From Deltaproteobacteria bacterium (GTDB lineage Bacteria > Desulfobacterota > DSM-4660 > Desulfatiglandales > Desulfatiglandaceae): a stretch of DNA of 41,268 nucleotides. Where the stretch lies: NCBI GenBank assembly GCA_021163285.1, contig JAGGXA010000221.1, positions 1 to 41,268 on the forward strand, read 5' to 3'. Below are positions 1 to 8,392 of this stretch, piece after piece (position 1 is the stretch's first letter; each line of letters starts with the position of its first letter). The translations under genes and the position numbers were made by a program. Below the pieces are notes generated by a model. It saw nothing but the letters and a program-made list of their open reading frames with translations. It searched no databases and was not told the DNA's origin.

Positions 1-274
1 GCCAGATAGACATAGCATAATTTATATCTGATCTTTGACTGGTAGTTAAGGTAATAATTTATTCGATGGCACTACACATGAAAATCAGTGAATCAACCCC
101 TGAAATTATTGTCTTTTTTTGGAATTTATGGGCAAAAATGACCTTTTTTACTGAAATCTTGTTAAACATGGGCTAACGTAACATTTCAATAAACATGGTA
201 GCCCTTGCTTCAACAGTCCTTCAGGATTCCCTTGCTTATATATCAAAGAACGTTCTGCTCAGCTCCCCCCCCCC

Positions 275-304
275 TTGACATCTGTATCCTGAATCTGATA
301 GAAT
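275..304 (+). promoter_or_regulatory. Possible sigma70-type promoter next to a C10 tract
   Basis: TTGACA at 275-280 and TAGAAT at 299-304 are separated by 18 bases. The -35 hexamer directly follows a run of ten C (265-274). This could drive the RdgC-like gene at 583, giving a long leader that contains a repeat element. The rest of 1-343 shows nothing recognisable. Confidence 0.3.
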
Positions 305-343
305 ATTTTTTTCGTAAAAACTTGCAAATTAAAACTGAGGCTT

Positions 344-524
344 AGGGCTCGCGCAAAAATAACTTAACATTTTGGCATATCATTTTCAGGTTATTTTCGG
401 CAGATTCTAAAGAGCAAAAACCTTGAAATAGTCCCATATTACTGCGCCTTTTGCTTTTTAATATCTACCGAACCTAACCTAAATATGAGCGCCAATTCTG
501 TAAAGTTATTTTTGCGCGAACCCT
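344..524. repeat. Family II inverted-repeat element (MITE-like), full copy
   Basis: The left end AGGGCTCGCGCAAAAATAAC is matched at the right end by its reverse complement with one mismatch (about 505-524). The interior carries a second inverted pair around AGAGCAAAAACCTTGAAATA. Near-identical copies lie at 12938-13119 and 26252-26434, with disrupted copies at 28663-28919 and 30842-30966. It has no coding capacity. It lies directly upstream of the RdgC-like gene and would be in its 5' leader. Confidence 0.8.
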
Positions 525-582
525 TATCGCGAGTATCAGAAAGCATTTCAATAATACCCAACAAAAGAGAGAAAGGAAATAA

Positions 583-1206
583 ATGGGTCTCATAAGCGGC
601 TCGGGAAGCTTTTGCAGGTATGAGGTAAAGGACAGGCCCGGGGAAAGTTTTCTGGAAGGATTGGCTGACAGAATAGGTCGTTACGCCTTTCGGAATCTGA
701 CTGAAAATTCCACGGAAGAACGTTCTGTGGGCTGGGTCAATCTTATGGATATGTTCGATAACCGGTTTTCGGGGCTTGAATTTCTCAAAGAACCTTACAT
801 TACCATGTCCCTGCGAGTAGATGAAAGAAAAGTTCCTGCAACGGCCATCAAAGAGTACTGCCTCGAAGCCGAAGAAAAGATCAAGGCTACTGAAAACCTG
901 GACTTTCTGCCGAAAAGTCGGCGTGTGAACATTAAGGAGGGTATTGAACTTCGTCTTCTTAAAAGGGTAATTCCCGGTTCCAGGGTTTATGATATGATCT
1001 GGAACTACAGTACCGGCCAGCTTATTTTCGCCTGTACCAATGCCAGGCTCTGCGACGAATTTCAGGAACTCTTTCTTCAAACCTTTGAATTCCGTCTTTT
1101 CGCCATGTGCCCCTACACCCTCGGCCGCAAATTTCTTGAACAAAATGGCGAGTCTCCCGATCTAATTGACGGCCTGAGCCCTTCGAATTTCCTGGAGGGA
1201 CCCTAA
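583..1206 (+). CDS. RdgC-like recombination-associated protein (short form)
   Basis: The 207-residue product resembles the RdgC family, nucleoid-associated DNA-binding proteins that form rings around DNA and modulate RecA. The match rests on the family pattern: a VGWVN motif near residue 49, an LRVDERKVPA segment near 86, then a lysine/glutamate-rich helix and a long C-terminal part ending in FAMCPYTLG. E. coli RdgC is about 300 residues, so this is a short version. The ATG follows a good ribosome binding site (aaagga, about 570-575). The next gene starts three bases after the stop, so the two are very probably co-transcribed and may be functional partners. No catalytic motif is expected in this family. 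The family assignment comes from memory of conserved patterns, without an alignment. Confidence 0.6.
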   Translation: MGLISGSGSFCRYEVKDRPGESFLEGLADRIGRYAFRNLTENSTEERSVGWVNLMDMFDNRFSGLEFLKEPYITMSLRVDERKVPATAIKEYCLEAEEKIKATENLDFLPKSRRVNIKEGIELRLLKRVIPGSRVYDMIWNYSTGQLIFACTNARLCDEFQELFLQTFEFRLFAMCPYTLGRKFLEQNGESPDLIDGLSPSNFLEGP

Positions 1207-1209
1207 AAC

Positions 1210-1731
1210 ATGCAGTTACTTGAAAAAGCGAGAAAAACGGAATACCTGGGAAGGGAATTCCTTGCCTGGCTATGGTTCAGAACGGAAACGGAGAGGGGAA
1301 AATTTAAACTGGGCGATAAGAATGTCGAAATATGGTTTGATGGAAAAATCACGCTTCAAGGGGAAAATGAAAGAGGCCTTGAAACCATTACCTGCAGCGG
1401 CGAATCCCAAGACATGAAAGAAGCCCGTTTCGCCCTGGCGGAAAACAAAGAGATTGTTCAAGCCACTCTTGTACTCAACATTGGCGACAACCAGTGGATG
1501 TTTGTTCTGGATTCCCTCTGGATGAATTTCAAAACGTTCAAGACGCCCAGGATCATCCAGGACAAAAAAGACGATCCGGACGGGCTCTTTTATGAAAAAA
1601 TGTTCCTCATCGAAGAGGCTGTATCTGCCATGGATGGAGTCTACGCAGAATTTATCAAACAGCGTATCTCCCCGGAATGGGCAGAAGAAGAAGTTCCGGC
1701 CCTTGCCGGATGGATCAGGGAAGGCAAATAG
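1210..1731 (+). CDS. Conserved hypothetical protein, partner of the RdgC-like gene
   Basis: A soluble 173-residue protein with no signal peptide or membrane segment. It begins with a helix followed by the pattern YLGREFLAWLWF (residues about 12-23), then beta-rich sequence and an acidic C-terminal helix. I do not recognise a catalytic motif. It starts three bases after the RdgC-like gene (stop ending 1206) and overlaps its downstream Shine-Dalgarno sequence (ctggaggga), which indicates translational coupling. Together the two proteins are about 380 residues, somewhat longer than one full-length RdgC. This gene may supply the missing part of that architecture, but that is inference. Confidence 0.6.
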   Translation: MQLLEKARKTEYLGREFLAWLWFRTETERGKFKLGDKNVEIWFDGKITLQGENERGLETITCSGESQDMKEARFALAENKEIVQATLVLNIGDNQWMFVLDSLWMNFKTFKTPRIIQDKKDDPDGLFYEKMFLIEEAVSAMDGVYAEFIKQRISPEWAEEEVPALAGWIREGK

Positions 1732-1743
1732 AGTATCCTCATA

Positions 1744-1909
1744 AGAGGGTGTCCGAGAATGCCCTTTTTTCCCAAACTCTGCGTTATGTTCAAAAAATTA
1801 TCCCCGGAGGTAAATGAGCTTGAGAGACTCCGATATCGACCATATACCTGCGGTAATTTTTTGAGCAAGCCTTGATTTTGAAAAAAATTTCTATTCCCGG
1901 ACAGCCTCC
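1744..1909. repeat. Family I inverted-repeat element (MITE-like)
   Basis: About 166 bp bounded by GAGGGTGTCCGAGAAT and ATTCCCGGACAGCCTC style ends. The interior contains AAACTCTGCGTTATG, a GACTCCGATATC core and a GCAAGCCTTGATTTTGAAAA segment shared with other copies at 6384-6550, 18165-18419, 25161-25327, 37311-37474 and the interrupted copy at 40704-41156. It lies immediately downstream of the 1210-1731 gene. It is non-coding. Confidence 0.85.
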
Positions 1910-1983
1910 TGTAAACTAGATTAGCCGCTCCTCAAGATCAGATTAGCCCGGTTCCTTCGATATTCATAATTCCCTGTTCGATA

Positions 1984-3108
1984 TCATTCCGGTTTATCCG
2001 GGGTAGGATTAATGACGCATGATAAAGCCTTATCTTCAAAAAGACGGCCTATACAGCCCTTGTTGCACCCTTGACATACACATATCTCCTTCTCTTTTCC
2101 CGTCATAACCTTTATCGGAAAATCGGCATCAGCTAAAAAAGCTCTGCCAAGGGCTATCATATCTGCTTTGCCTTCATCTAAAATCTCTTTTGCCTTATAC
2201 GGGTCTTTGATATTACCGGCTACAATAACCGGTACGCGCGCTCTGATGGCCGCCCTGATAGATGAGGCGTTGTCGGTAAAAATACCCTGAGGCATATCAG
2301 CAGGCTGAATTATCATTTCGTGAGATTCATAGACTCCTCCTGACACATCAATAGCATCAATTCCGTTTTCCACAAGGAGCAGGGCAAATGATTTTGTATC
2401 TTCAATGGTCAGACCTCCGGGAACGAATTCAGCAGAACTTATCCTGTATATAAGAGGAAAATCCTTCCCGACCTCCTTTCTTACACTTTGAACAACTTCT
2501 AAGGGAAATTTCGTTCTGTTTTCAAGAGAACCGCCATATTCATCGCTTCGCCTGTTACTGTAAGGCGAGAGAAACTCGTTTATCAGATAACCGTGAGCTC
2601 CGTGTATCTCAATAAAATCAAATCCGGCTTCTTTTGCTCTGCGCGCCCCCCTGCCGAATGCCTCGATCGTATCCTCAATTTCTTTAAGAGTCATTTCTAA
2701 GGGCATTTCCCGGCATATAGGGCAAGGCAAAGGAGACGGAGCAATCAGCGGAGCCCCCGTGACTGACGAATGGCCCTGCCTTCCGCAATGGAATAATTGA
2801 ATGGCGATTTTCGTTCCGCATTGATGGATTAGATCAACAAGATCCCTTAGACCTTCAATTAATTCATCCTTGTAGATACCGATCTGGTTTGAAAACCCCC
2901 GACCGCCCGGATGCACATATGCAGCTTCGACAATTATAAGGCCGGCCCCTCCTTTGGCTCTTGCCACAAGGTAGTCCTTCAACCTCTCCGTTACAACCCC
3001 GTCGCTGCCGCAATAATTCGTTACCATAGGGGCCATAACAATCTTGTTTTTTACTTCTGACGATCCTACTTTTATAGATCGAAATAATACTTCAAATTTA
3101 TTTTCCAT
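1984..3108 (-). CDS. Old-yellow-enzyme-family NADH:flavin oxidoreductase (single-domain, Fe-S type)
   Basis: The 374-residue protein is a TIM-barrel flavin oxidoreductase. It opens with a family-typical VGSSEVKNKIVMAPM segment, has the FIEIHGAHGYLINEFLSP motif carrying the substrate-binding His pair near residues 168-171, and has VIVAGNIKDP and DMIALGRAFLADADF phosphate-binding segments for FMN. Near the C-terminus it carries C-x2-C-x3-C-x11-C, the 4Fe-4S ligand set of 2,4-dienoyl-CoA reductase and enoate reductase relatives. Those enzymes are about 640-670 residues and end in an FAD/NAD(P) domain, which is absent here. It therefore needs an external electron donor or is a truncated derivative. 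No recognisable partner subunit adjoins it. The substrate cannot be predicted. The ribosome binding site is weak. Confidence 0.85.
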   Translation of the reverse strand: MENKFEVLFRSIKVGSSEVKNKIVMAPMVTNYCGSDGVVTERLKDYLVARAKGGAGLIIVEAAYVHPGGRGFSNQIGIYKDELIEGLRDLVDLIHQCGTKIAIQLFHCGRQGHSSVTGAPLIAPSPLPCPICREMPLEMTLKEIEDTIEAFGRGARRAKEAGFDFIEIHGAHGYLINEFLSPYSNRRSDEYGGSLENRTKFPLEVVQSVRKEVGKDFPLIYRISSAEFVPGGLTIEDTKSFALLLVENGIDAIDVSGGVYESHEMIIQPADMPQGIFTDNASSIRAAIRARVPVIVAGNIKDPYKAKEILDEGKADMIALGRAFLADADFPIKVMTGKEKEICVCQGCNKGCIGRLFEDKALSCVINPTPDKPE

Positions 3109-3119
3109 TGTTTAATCTG

Positions 3120-3199
3120 TCAGGAACGAGGACGAATTAACTTCTCCAACTATGCATTACAGCTTACTTGGGGATGTTATTTCATCCTCGTCCCTTATT
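3120..3199. repeat. Family III inverted-repeat element, internally deleted copy
   Basis: Ends CAGGAACGAGGACGAA and TTCATCCTCGTCCCTT are inverted repeats. The same ends are seen in the full copy at 13120-13302, the minimal copy at 22112-22156 and the partial copies near 27544 and 30790. This copy is only about 80 bp. It sits just upstream of the flavin oxidoreductase start. Confidence 0.7.
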
Positions 3200-3253
3200 A
3201 TAATTAGCGCTTGAACGAAAACATTATTAATCAAAATAAAACAAGGGGTTATT

Positions 3254-3403
3254 GGGCATCCTTCATTTTGAGGTAAAAGTAGTTGACATTTTTATTGGAA
3301 CTAAAAATTGTAAATTGCAGAAGAGGCTTACAGCCTCTTAAATCAGCGGCAGGATGCCGCTGCCACTTTTCTGTCAAGTGTAAAGTAAAAATGAAGGATG
3401 CCC
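3254..3403. repeat. Family IV inverted-repeat element, 150 bp
   Basis: A perfect 16-bp terminal inverted repeat, GGGCATCCTTCATTTT (3254-3269) and AAAATGAAGGATGCCC (3388-3403), encloses two internal hairpins: an AAGAGGCTTACAGCCTCTT region and GCGGCAGGATGCCGC. A shortened relative is inserted in the Family I element at 18246-18348. The interval 3404-3579 holds only a copy of a short repeat also found near 27502-27545 and a CGTGAACGGTTAC repeat; no gene is visible there. Confidence 0.8.
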
Positions 3404-3579
3404 GGGAATCCATAAGTTATTACTCTGAATATTGAGCTATTAACCTTCTACCTTTAACCTTCAAACGCGTGAACGGTTACTATTTTTTCTAATGGGCAAT
3501 CCCCTGTGTCCGCCCTGAAATGATAGGCCACTATATGGATCACAGTCTTCCAGCTACATATCCTTTCTGTTTTTCCGGC

Positions 3580-3921
3580 TCAACAGGTTAAGTGGAACCC
3601 CGCTGCCACATTACGGCCTTCCTTATAAAGCCAGTTATAGGTTTGAATTGCCTTTGAAGTGTTCTCAACAATAAGTTCAATTCTGTTTTCTTGAAAAAAA
3701 ATTCTTAAGGACTCCGCCGGTTTCATCAGACCGGGTTTTCCTTTTCCAAGCACAACTATCCTCGGCCTCTCTTTGAGAATATCCTCAACATCGCTAATCT
3801 CAACCCTGTGCCCGCTTTTTCTCCACCAGTCCGGAACAACCTTTCCCTTAATTATTTTAAGATCTCGGGTATATTCCACACCATCAATTACTATTTTCCC
3901 GAAAGAGTACCTTTCAATCAT
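3580..3921 (-). CDS. Mth938-like domain protein (DUF498 family)
   Basis: The 113-residue protein matches the Mth938 fold family. The N-terminal strand pattern is YSFGKIVIDGVEYTRDLKII, a PDWWRKSGHRVEISDVEDIL segment follows, then RIVVLGKGKPGLMKP and a final helix with an aromatic-rich VENTSKAIQTYNWLYKEG. The length agrees with stand-alone members. The family has no firmly assigned biochemical role; the human homologue is a complex I assembly factor. There is no operon context, because repeats flank it on both sides. The ribosome binding site is weak. Family assignment is fairly secure; function is unknown. Confidence 0.8.
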   Translation of the reverse strand: MIERYSFGKIVIDGVEYTRDLKIIKGKVVPDWWRKSGHRVEISDVEDILKERPRIVVLGKGKPGLMKPAESLRIFFQENRIELIVENTSKAIQTYNWLYKEGRNVAAGFHLTC

Positions 3922-3927
3922 AATATT

Positions 3928-3987
3928 TTTATCCTGTGTTGATTAGACAGTCAAGTATTTATCCTGTGTTGATTAGACAGTCAAGTA
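3928..3987. repeat. Perfect 30-bp tandem duplication
   Basis: Two identical 30-bp units, 3928-3957 and 3958-3987, each starting TTTATCCTGTGTTGATTAGA, lie directly upstream of the start codon of the minus-strand Mth938-domain gene. They may duplicate an upstream control or leader segment. Confidence 0.9.
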
Positions 3988-4181
3988 TAATGGATTTGAG
4001 TTCTGACTCCCAGTTTGTGCTTTCATGGATTTCATCAGGAAAGAAAAATCCTTTTTTCCCTTTTCCCGCATGAATATTTTTCTAAAGTTCCGCAGATGCT
4101 TTGAAATGGATTCTGCCCCTACTTTTGAAAAACGAATTTGGTAATTGTGGCTACCAACTTAAATCTGGACAATTTTCGCTT

Positions 4182-4268
4182 TTTGGTGGATTCTTAATCC
4201 ACCCTACAAAGTTACGTTGGGAGCCGGTGTAGGGTGAATTAAGGAGCGTAAGCGACGAATCCACCAAA
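4182..4268. repeat. 87-bp inverted-repeat element
   Basis: A perfect 12-bp inverted repeat, TTTGGTGGATTC (4182-4193) and GAATCCACCAAA (4257-4268), is followed internally by a second complementary pair (CCACCCTACA / TGTAGGGTG). The whole can fold into one long hairpin. The rest of 3988-4377 has no gene. Confidence 0.75.
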
Positions 4269-4338
4269 GCAACTGTCCCGCCTTACGTTGGCAGTTGCAA
4301 TTGTAACCCGTGAACGGTTATCTTAGATACTTAGATAC

Positions 4339-4363
4339 AGGGGCAGAAACGGATTCTGCCCCT
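4339..4363. repeat. Short hairpin just upstream of the 4396 gene
   Basis: AGGGGCAGAA (4339-4348) and TTCTGCCCCT (4354-4363) form a perfect 10-bp stem with a five-base loop. The right-arm sequence GATTCTGCCCCTAC also occurs alone near 4109. It has no T-tract on the plus side, so it is not an obvious terminator. Confidence 0.5.
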
Positions 4364-4395
4364 ACTGTAATAATTAATTGATTTTGGAGTCAAAC

Positions 4396-4875
4396 ATGTC
4401 TTTTTGGAATCACGGGGTTATCCATAGATATCATGAAGAAAATGATGTTCATACATATCATATTCACGAAGTATATTATGATGAAAATGGATCAATTGAA
4501 GTGTGGACTGAATCAGCAATGGAACCATTTGGGGAAACACCTTACGAGCTTCGTGAAGACATCAGGCATTTTATAAAGGCCTTTCAAAAACCAATATTGA
4601 TAGCGAAGATGAAGGATGGTAAAGAAATTTTGATCCCGGATGAAGAGGCTCCGGAAATAAATCAAGGCCATTATTCTGAATTCCTGGATCGATCATGGGT
4701 AGCCATAGATTATATTTACCAATTTCTTGGATGCCATCCATTGCTGAGAAAAGAAAAAAAACTTCAGGATATTTATTTTAAAGCAGAAAGTGCTCTATCT
4801 GATTTATATCAGGAGGCTGGAAAACTCGAATATGAATCAGAACAAAACCGCAGCAAACAAGGCGGTTGCACCTGA
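4396..4875 (+). CDS. Conserved hypothetical protein
   Basis: A 159-residue soluble protein. An upstream TTG at 4378 is in frame, but the ATG at 4396 follows GGAG (4386-4389) at a normal distance and is preferred. The first half has a beta-rich module, RYHEENDVHTYHIHEVYYD, followed by a segment ending in LREDIRHFIKAFQKPIL. This pattern is common in unannotated environmental proteins. The second half, after about residue 85, is helical and ends in a charged, low-complexity tail. No signal peptide, membrane segment or catalytic motif is seen. It stands alone between repeat-rich gaps. Function unknown. Confidence 0.65.
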   Translation: MSFWNHGVIHRYHEENDVHTYHIHEVYYDENGSIEVWTESAMEPFGETPYELREDIRHFIKAFQKPILIAKMKDGKEILIPDEEAPEINQGHYSEFLDRSWVAIDYIYQFLGCHPLLRKEKKLQDIYFKAESALSDLYQEAGKLEYESEQNRSKQGGCT

Positions 4876-5085
4876 TCGCAGGGGCCGTGCCGCTTTGAAA
4901 GTCTTCAGGTATAACGAAAACCTGAGCATTTAGTCAGTTTTGTGGAAGCCCCTGCGCCAGGTGACTTTTCTTTTAACCTGACAATTTCTTATATTATCAT
5001 AGACTGATGAACCAAGTAAAAGATAAAGGAAAAAGCAAGGTGTCTGGCCTTCATTCATCCTTGATGGAATTTTAAGGAGGTATCA

Positions 5086-6207
5086 TTGAAAAAACTATCC
5101 AAATATCGATCCGAATTTCCAATTACTGAAAAATATACTTACTTGAATAATGCCGCTATTTCAGCCCCGTCAACGAGAGTGGTCAAGGCAGTAGAGGCCA
5201 TCTACGGGGAATTCAGCCGTTGCGGGATTGATTGTGGTTCTGCCTGGATAGAGAGGATTACCGAGGTCAGGGAACTTTTTGCACGGCTTATTCATGCGGA
5301 TCCTGATGAAATTGCCTTTACCGGAAATACCTCGGAAGGTCTGAGCGCAATTGCTGCGGGCCTTAAATGGAAAAAGGGAGACGTGGTACTTATCCCGGAA
5401 CCTGAATTCCCGGCCAATGTCTATCCCTGGATGAATCTTGAAAGGCATGGCGTTAAGGTAACCTTTATTCAGAGAAGGGATGGAAGACTGGATATTGAAG
5501 ACCTGAATAAGGCCCTGCAACCCAAAACCCGCTTGATTTCTCTAAGCTCAGTCGATTTTGCAGGTGGTTTTCGTTCTGATCTGAAAGCAATGGGGAGTTT
5601 TTGCAAGGAAAAAGGTATACTTTTCTGTGTTGATGCCGTTCAAAGCCTGGGGGTTATCCCAATGGACGTCAAAAAATACGGTATCCATTTTTTGTCTGCG
5701 GGCGGTCATAAATGGCTCATCAGCTCCATGGGATGTGCCGGATTATTTATCTCAAAGGATGTGGCTGATCTCCTTCATCCCGAAATTGTCGGCTGGAAAA
5801 GTGTAGTAGACGACAATAATTTTTTCCGGATCGATTTTGATCTGAAACCAAACGCCCTCCGTTTTGAGCCAGGGACAATGAATGTAGCGGGAATTTATGC
5901 CCTTGGTGCTGCAATAGACCTGCTCCTTGAGGCGGGTATAGATAAGATATACCGGCATGTTATGGATATAATTGACTACCTCGTTGAAGGTCTGAAGGGT
6001 AAAGATATAATCATAAAAACACCTATGGGTCAAAAAGAACGTTCCGGTATATTCAGTTTTGTCCCTGCGTCTGACCCTGAAGCGCTTATCAAATCGTTTC
6101 AGGAGAAAAAAATTATAGCTTCTCTAAGAAACGGTATGATACGGATTTCTCCACATTTCTATAACAACATAGAGGACATAGATCTGCTTTTAAAGGCCTT
6201 TCATTAA
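5086..6207 (+). CDS. Class V aminotransferase (PLP-dependent, cysteine-desulfurase-like fold)
   Basis: The 373-residue protein has the class V hallmarks. A FTGNTSEGLSAIAAGL segment (about residues 84-99) binds the PLP phosphate, D-A-V-Q-S at about 184 stacks on the cofactor, and S-A-G-G-H-K-W carries the Schiff-base lysine K209. The start is TTG with a strong AAGGAGG (5074-5080) five bases upstream. True SufS/IscS enzymes have a catalytic Cys in a C-terminal loop before the final domain. Here the corresponding stretch reads IASLRNGMIRISPHFYNN with no Cys, and no Cys follows it. It is therefore more likely an aminotransferase, lyase or epimerase-like member than a desulfurase. It is monocistronic. 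Confidence 0.85.
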   Translation: MKKLSKYRSEFPITEKYTYLNNAAISAPSTRVVKAVEAIYGEFSRCGIDCGSAWIERITEVRELFARLIHADPDEIAFTGNTSEGLSAIAAGLKWKKGDVVLIPEPEFPANVYPWMNLERHGVKVTFIQRRDGRLDIEDLNKALQPKTRLISLSSVDFAGGFRSDLKAMGSFCKEKGILFCVDAVQSLGVIPMDVKKYGIHFLSAGGHKWLISSMGCAGLFISKDVADLLHPEIVGWKSVVDDNNFFRIDFDLKPNALRFEPGTMNVAGIYALGAAIDLLLEAGIDKIYRHVMDIIDYLVEGLKGKDIIIKTPMGQKERSGIFSFVPASDPEALIKSFQEKKIIASLRNGMIRISPHFYNNIEDIDLLLKAFH

Positions 6208-6294
6208 ATACAGCGTAACCCTGTTCACAGGTTCAAGATTAATCGTTCATACCAAGGGGTGCGAATTTACGGGAACGAATGGCATGCAGTTAGG

Positions 6295-6325
6295 CCACCC
6301 GGCAAAAAATTGACGGGCCGGGTGG
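6295..6325. repeat. Intergenic hairpin
   Basis: CCACCCGGC (6295-6303) and GCCGGGTGG (6317-6325) form a perfect 9-bp GC-rich stem 88 bases after the aminotransferase stop. No T-tract follows. The preceding text, GGGGTGCGAATTTACGGGAAC, resembles a segment near 26476. No gene is visible in 6208-6383. Confidence 0.5.
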
Positions 6326-6383
6326 TGTCTGTCGCCCCGATGGGGCTTATACAGTACCGCAGGGAAGATAGATAATAGCCTGC

Positions 6384-6550
6384 GAGGCTATCCGAGAATG
6401 CCCTTTTCCCTAAACTCTGCGTTAAGCGATAACAGTCATCTTCGGAGGCAAGGGAGCTTGTGTGACTCCGATATCAACTATATGCCTGCAGTAATTTTTT
6501 TCGCAAGGCTTGATTATGAAAAAAATTGCTATTTTCGGGCAGCCGCCTGG
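6384..6550. repeat. Family I inverted-repeat element
   Basis: Starts GAGGCTATCCGAGAATGCCC and ends with CGGGCAGCCGCC-type sequence. The interior matches the other copies (AAACTCTGCGTTA, GACTCCGATATC, GCAAGGCTTGATT). The ends are somewhat diverged. It lies 66 bp upstream of the oligoendopeptidase gene and may contribute to its leader. Confidence 0.8.
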
Positions 6551-6615
6551 GGTAGAAACCCCGGGCGGCAAATGGCCGAAACGATGATAAAGGCACAAAA
6601 AAGGCGTCTGCATTT

Positions 6616-8391
6616 ATGAAAAATAGTCCTTCCTGGAATCTTTCTGAAATATATCGAGGGGCTGAAGACCCGGAACTTTATAAAGACCTGAATGCAGCTT
6701 ACGTGAGAGCCGTTTCTTTTTGTCTTTCATATAAGGACAAAATAGATGATACGGCGCTGGATGCCCGGACACTCTGTTCAGCCATCAAAGAATATGAATC
6801 TATTCATGAACAGGGTTTGAAACCCAAAGTCTTTGCCTTTCTAATCTACTCATCAAATACTCTGGATAACAAATATCAAAGCCTGTTTCAGGATGTCAGC
6901 GAAAAATGGCATAAAATCTTAAACGAAACCGCCTTTTTTATCCTTGAGTTAACTGCTCTTCCTGAAACTCTGTTATCAGAGTTGGCTTCTCACCCCTGTC
7001 TTTCAGATTATCGCCATTTTCTCCTCCGGCTGATCCCGAAAAAACCCTATACCCTGAGTCTTGAGGAAGAAAAAATCATCAAAACCAAAGAGCTTTCCGG
7101 AAAGCAGGCTTTTGCATTACTCTACGACGAACTTATCGGATCCCTTTCTTTCCCAGTGGAGATTAATGGCAAGATTAGGCAATCAGGCATTGATCAGATA
7201 CGACACGTGCTTCAGTTACCTGACCCCCTGTTACGGGAAAAAACACTTGATATATATTTGCACCGGCTCGGGGAGCATGAAATAGTATTTAAAAATATCA
7301 TTAATGCCTTAATGCTGGATTATCACCAGGAAGAAAGAATAAGGGGGTTTTCATCTCCGATGCACAACATGCACCTCTTAAATGAGGTAAATGAGGAGAT
7401 GATTGAGACGATGATGATGGTTACAGAGGAAAATTATCCTCTTATAAGGAGGTACTTTCGTACAAAGGCCGAACTGCTCGGCCTGAAAAGGTTAAAAGTC
7501 AGCGACATCTTTGCTCCCTTACAAGAAGAGACATTTCATATCACATTTAAAGATGCAACAGAAATTGTGCTTGATGCCCTGAAAGGGCTTGATCCCGTTT
7601 TTTATTCTATCGCATCCGATTTATTTAAAAAGAAAAGGATAGACGCAGAAACAAGAAAAGGCAAACTGAACGGGGCTTTTTGCAAGTGCGGTCCACCGTC
7701 TCAAGCCCCATACATCTCCATGGCTTACTCAGGGAATATAAAAGACATTATCACACTTGCCCATGAACTGGGGCACGGGATTCATTACAGACTTGCCTCA
7801 AAACAGAGTTACCTGAACTTTGAACCGCGGCCGGTCATTGCGGAAACGGCATCTACATTTTTTGAACTTGTCATCAATGCTCACCTTTTGGAAAAAGATG
7901 AATTTCAGGACTGGAAATATAGACTTGTCGCATCACAGATAGAAGGGTTTTATATTACCATCTTCCGTCAAAATGTGCTTACACGTTTTGAACTGAGCAT
8001 GCATAATTTACGGCGGGATCACCGGCTGACGGGGGAAGAGATCTCTAATATCTGGCGGGAAGAAAATTACAGGCTTTTTGGGGAAACAGTTGAAATAACA
8101 CCGGCCTGCAAATGGGGCTGGATTTCGATCCCCCATTTTATACACCTGCCCTTTTATTGCTACAGCTATATATTCGGTAACCTTCTTGCTATAATCCTGT
8201 ATCAAAACTACATAGACTATGGATGGAATTTTCTTGAAAAGGTTATTGAAATTCTAAGCGGCGGGTCCTCCCGGCCTTCCATTCAAATACTAAACGAGAT
8301 CGGCCTTGATCCCCAAAACCGCTCCTTCTGGGAAAAGGCATTTGATTATATCGGCAGGATGGTAGATTTTATGGAAAAATCCAAAAGATGA
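6616..8391 (+). CDS. pepF: Oligoendopeptidase F family metallopeptidase (M3B)
   Basis: The 591-residue cytoplasmic peptidase cleaves short oligopeptides. The zinc motif HELGH is at residues 383-387, with the third ligand in the following helix (AETAST, E410), the spacing expected for family M3. The N-terminal PepF-type helical domain (NLSEIYRGAEDPEL near the start) and C-terminal part (PHFIHLPFYCYSYIFGNLLA) fit M3B, and the length is normal for the family. No signal peptide. The ribosome binding site before the ATG is poor, and a Family I repeat ends 65 bp upstream. It is monocistronic. The exact substrate range is unknown. Confidence 0.93.
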   Translation: MKNSPSWNLSEIYRGAEDPELYKDLNAAYVRAVSFCLSYKDKIDDTALDARTLCSAIKEYESIHEQGLKPKVFAFLIYSSNTLDNKYQSLFQDVSEKWHKILNETAFFILELTALPETLLSELASHPCLSDYRHFLLRLIPKKPYTLSLEEEKIIKTKELSGKQAFALLYDELIGSLSFPVEINGKIRQSGIDQIRHVLQLPDPLLREKTLDIYLHRLGEHEIVFKNIINALMLDYHQEERIRGFSSPMHNMHLLNEVNEEMIETMMMVTEENYPLIRRYFRTKAELLGLKRLKVSDIFAPLQEETFHITFKDATEIVLDALKGLDPVFYSIASDLFKKKRIDAETRKGKLNGAFCKCGPPSQAPYISMAYSGNIKDIITLAHELGHGIHYRLASKQSYLNFEPRPVIAETASTFFELVINAHLLEKDEFQDWKYRLVASQIEGFYITIFRQNVLTRFELSMHNLRRDHRLTGEEISNIWREENYRLFGETVEITPACKWGWISIPHFIHLPFYCYSYIFGNLLAIILYQNYIDYGWNFLEKVIEILSGGSSRPSIQILNEIGLDPQNRSFWEKAFDYIGRMVDFMEKSKR

Positions 8392-8392
8392 T

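Noticed and set aside
439-1143. A 234-codon minus-strand frame across the RdgC-like gene
   Set aside because: It is the shadow of the plus-strand gene, which has a ribosome binding site, family patterns and a coupled partner; the minus frame has neither.
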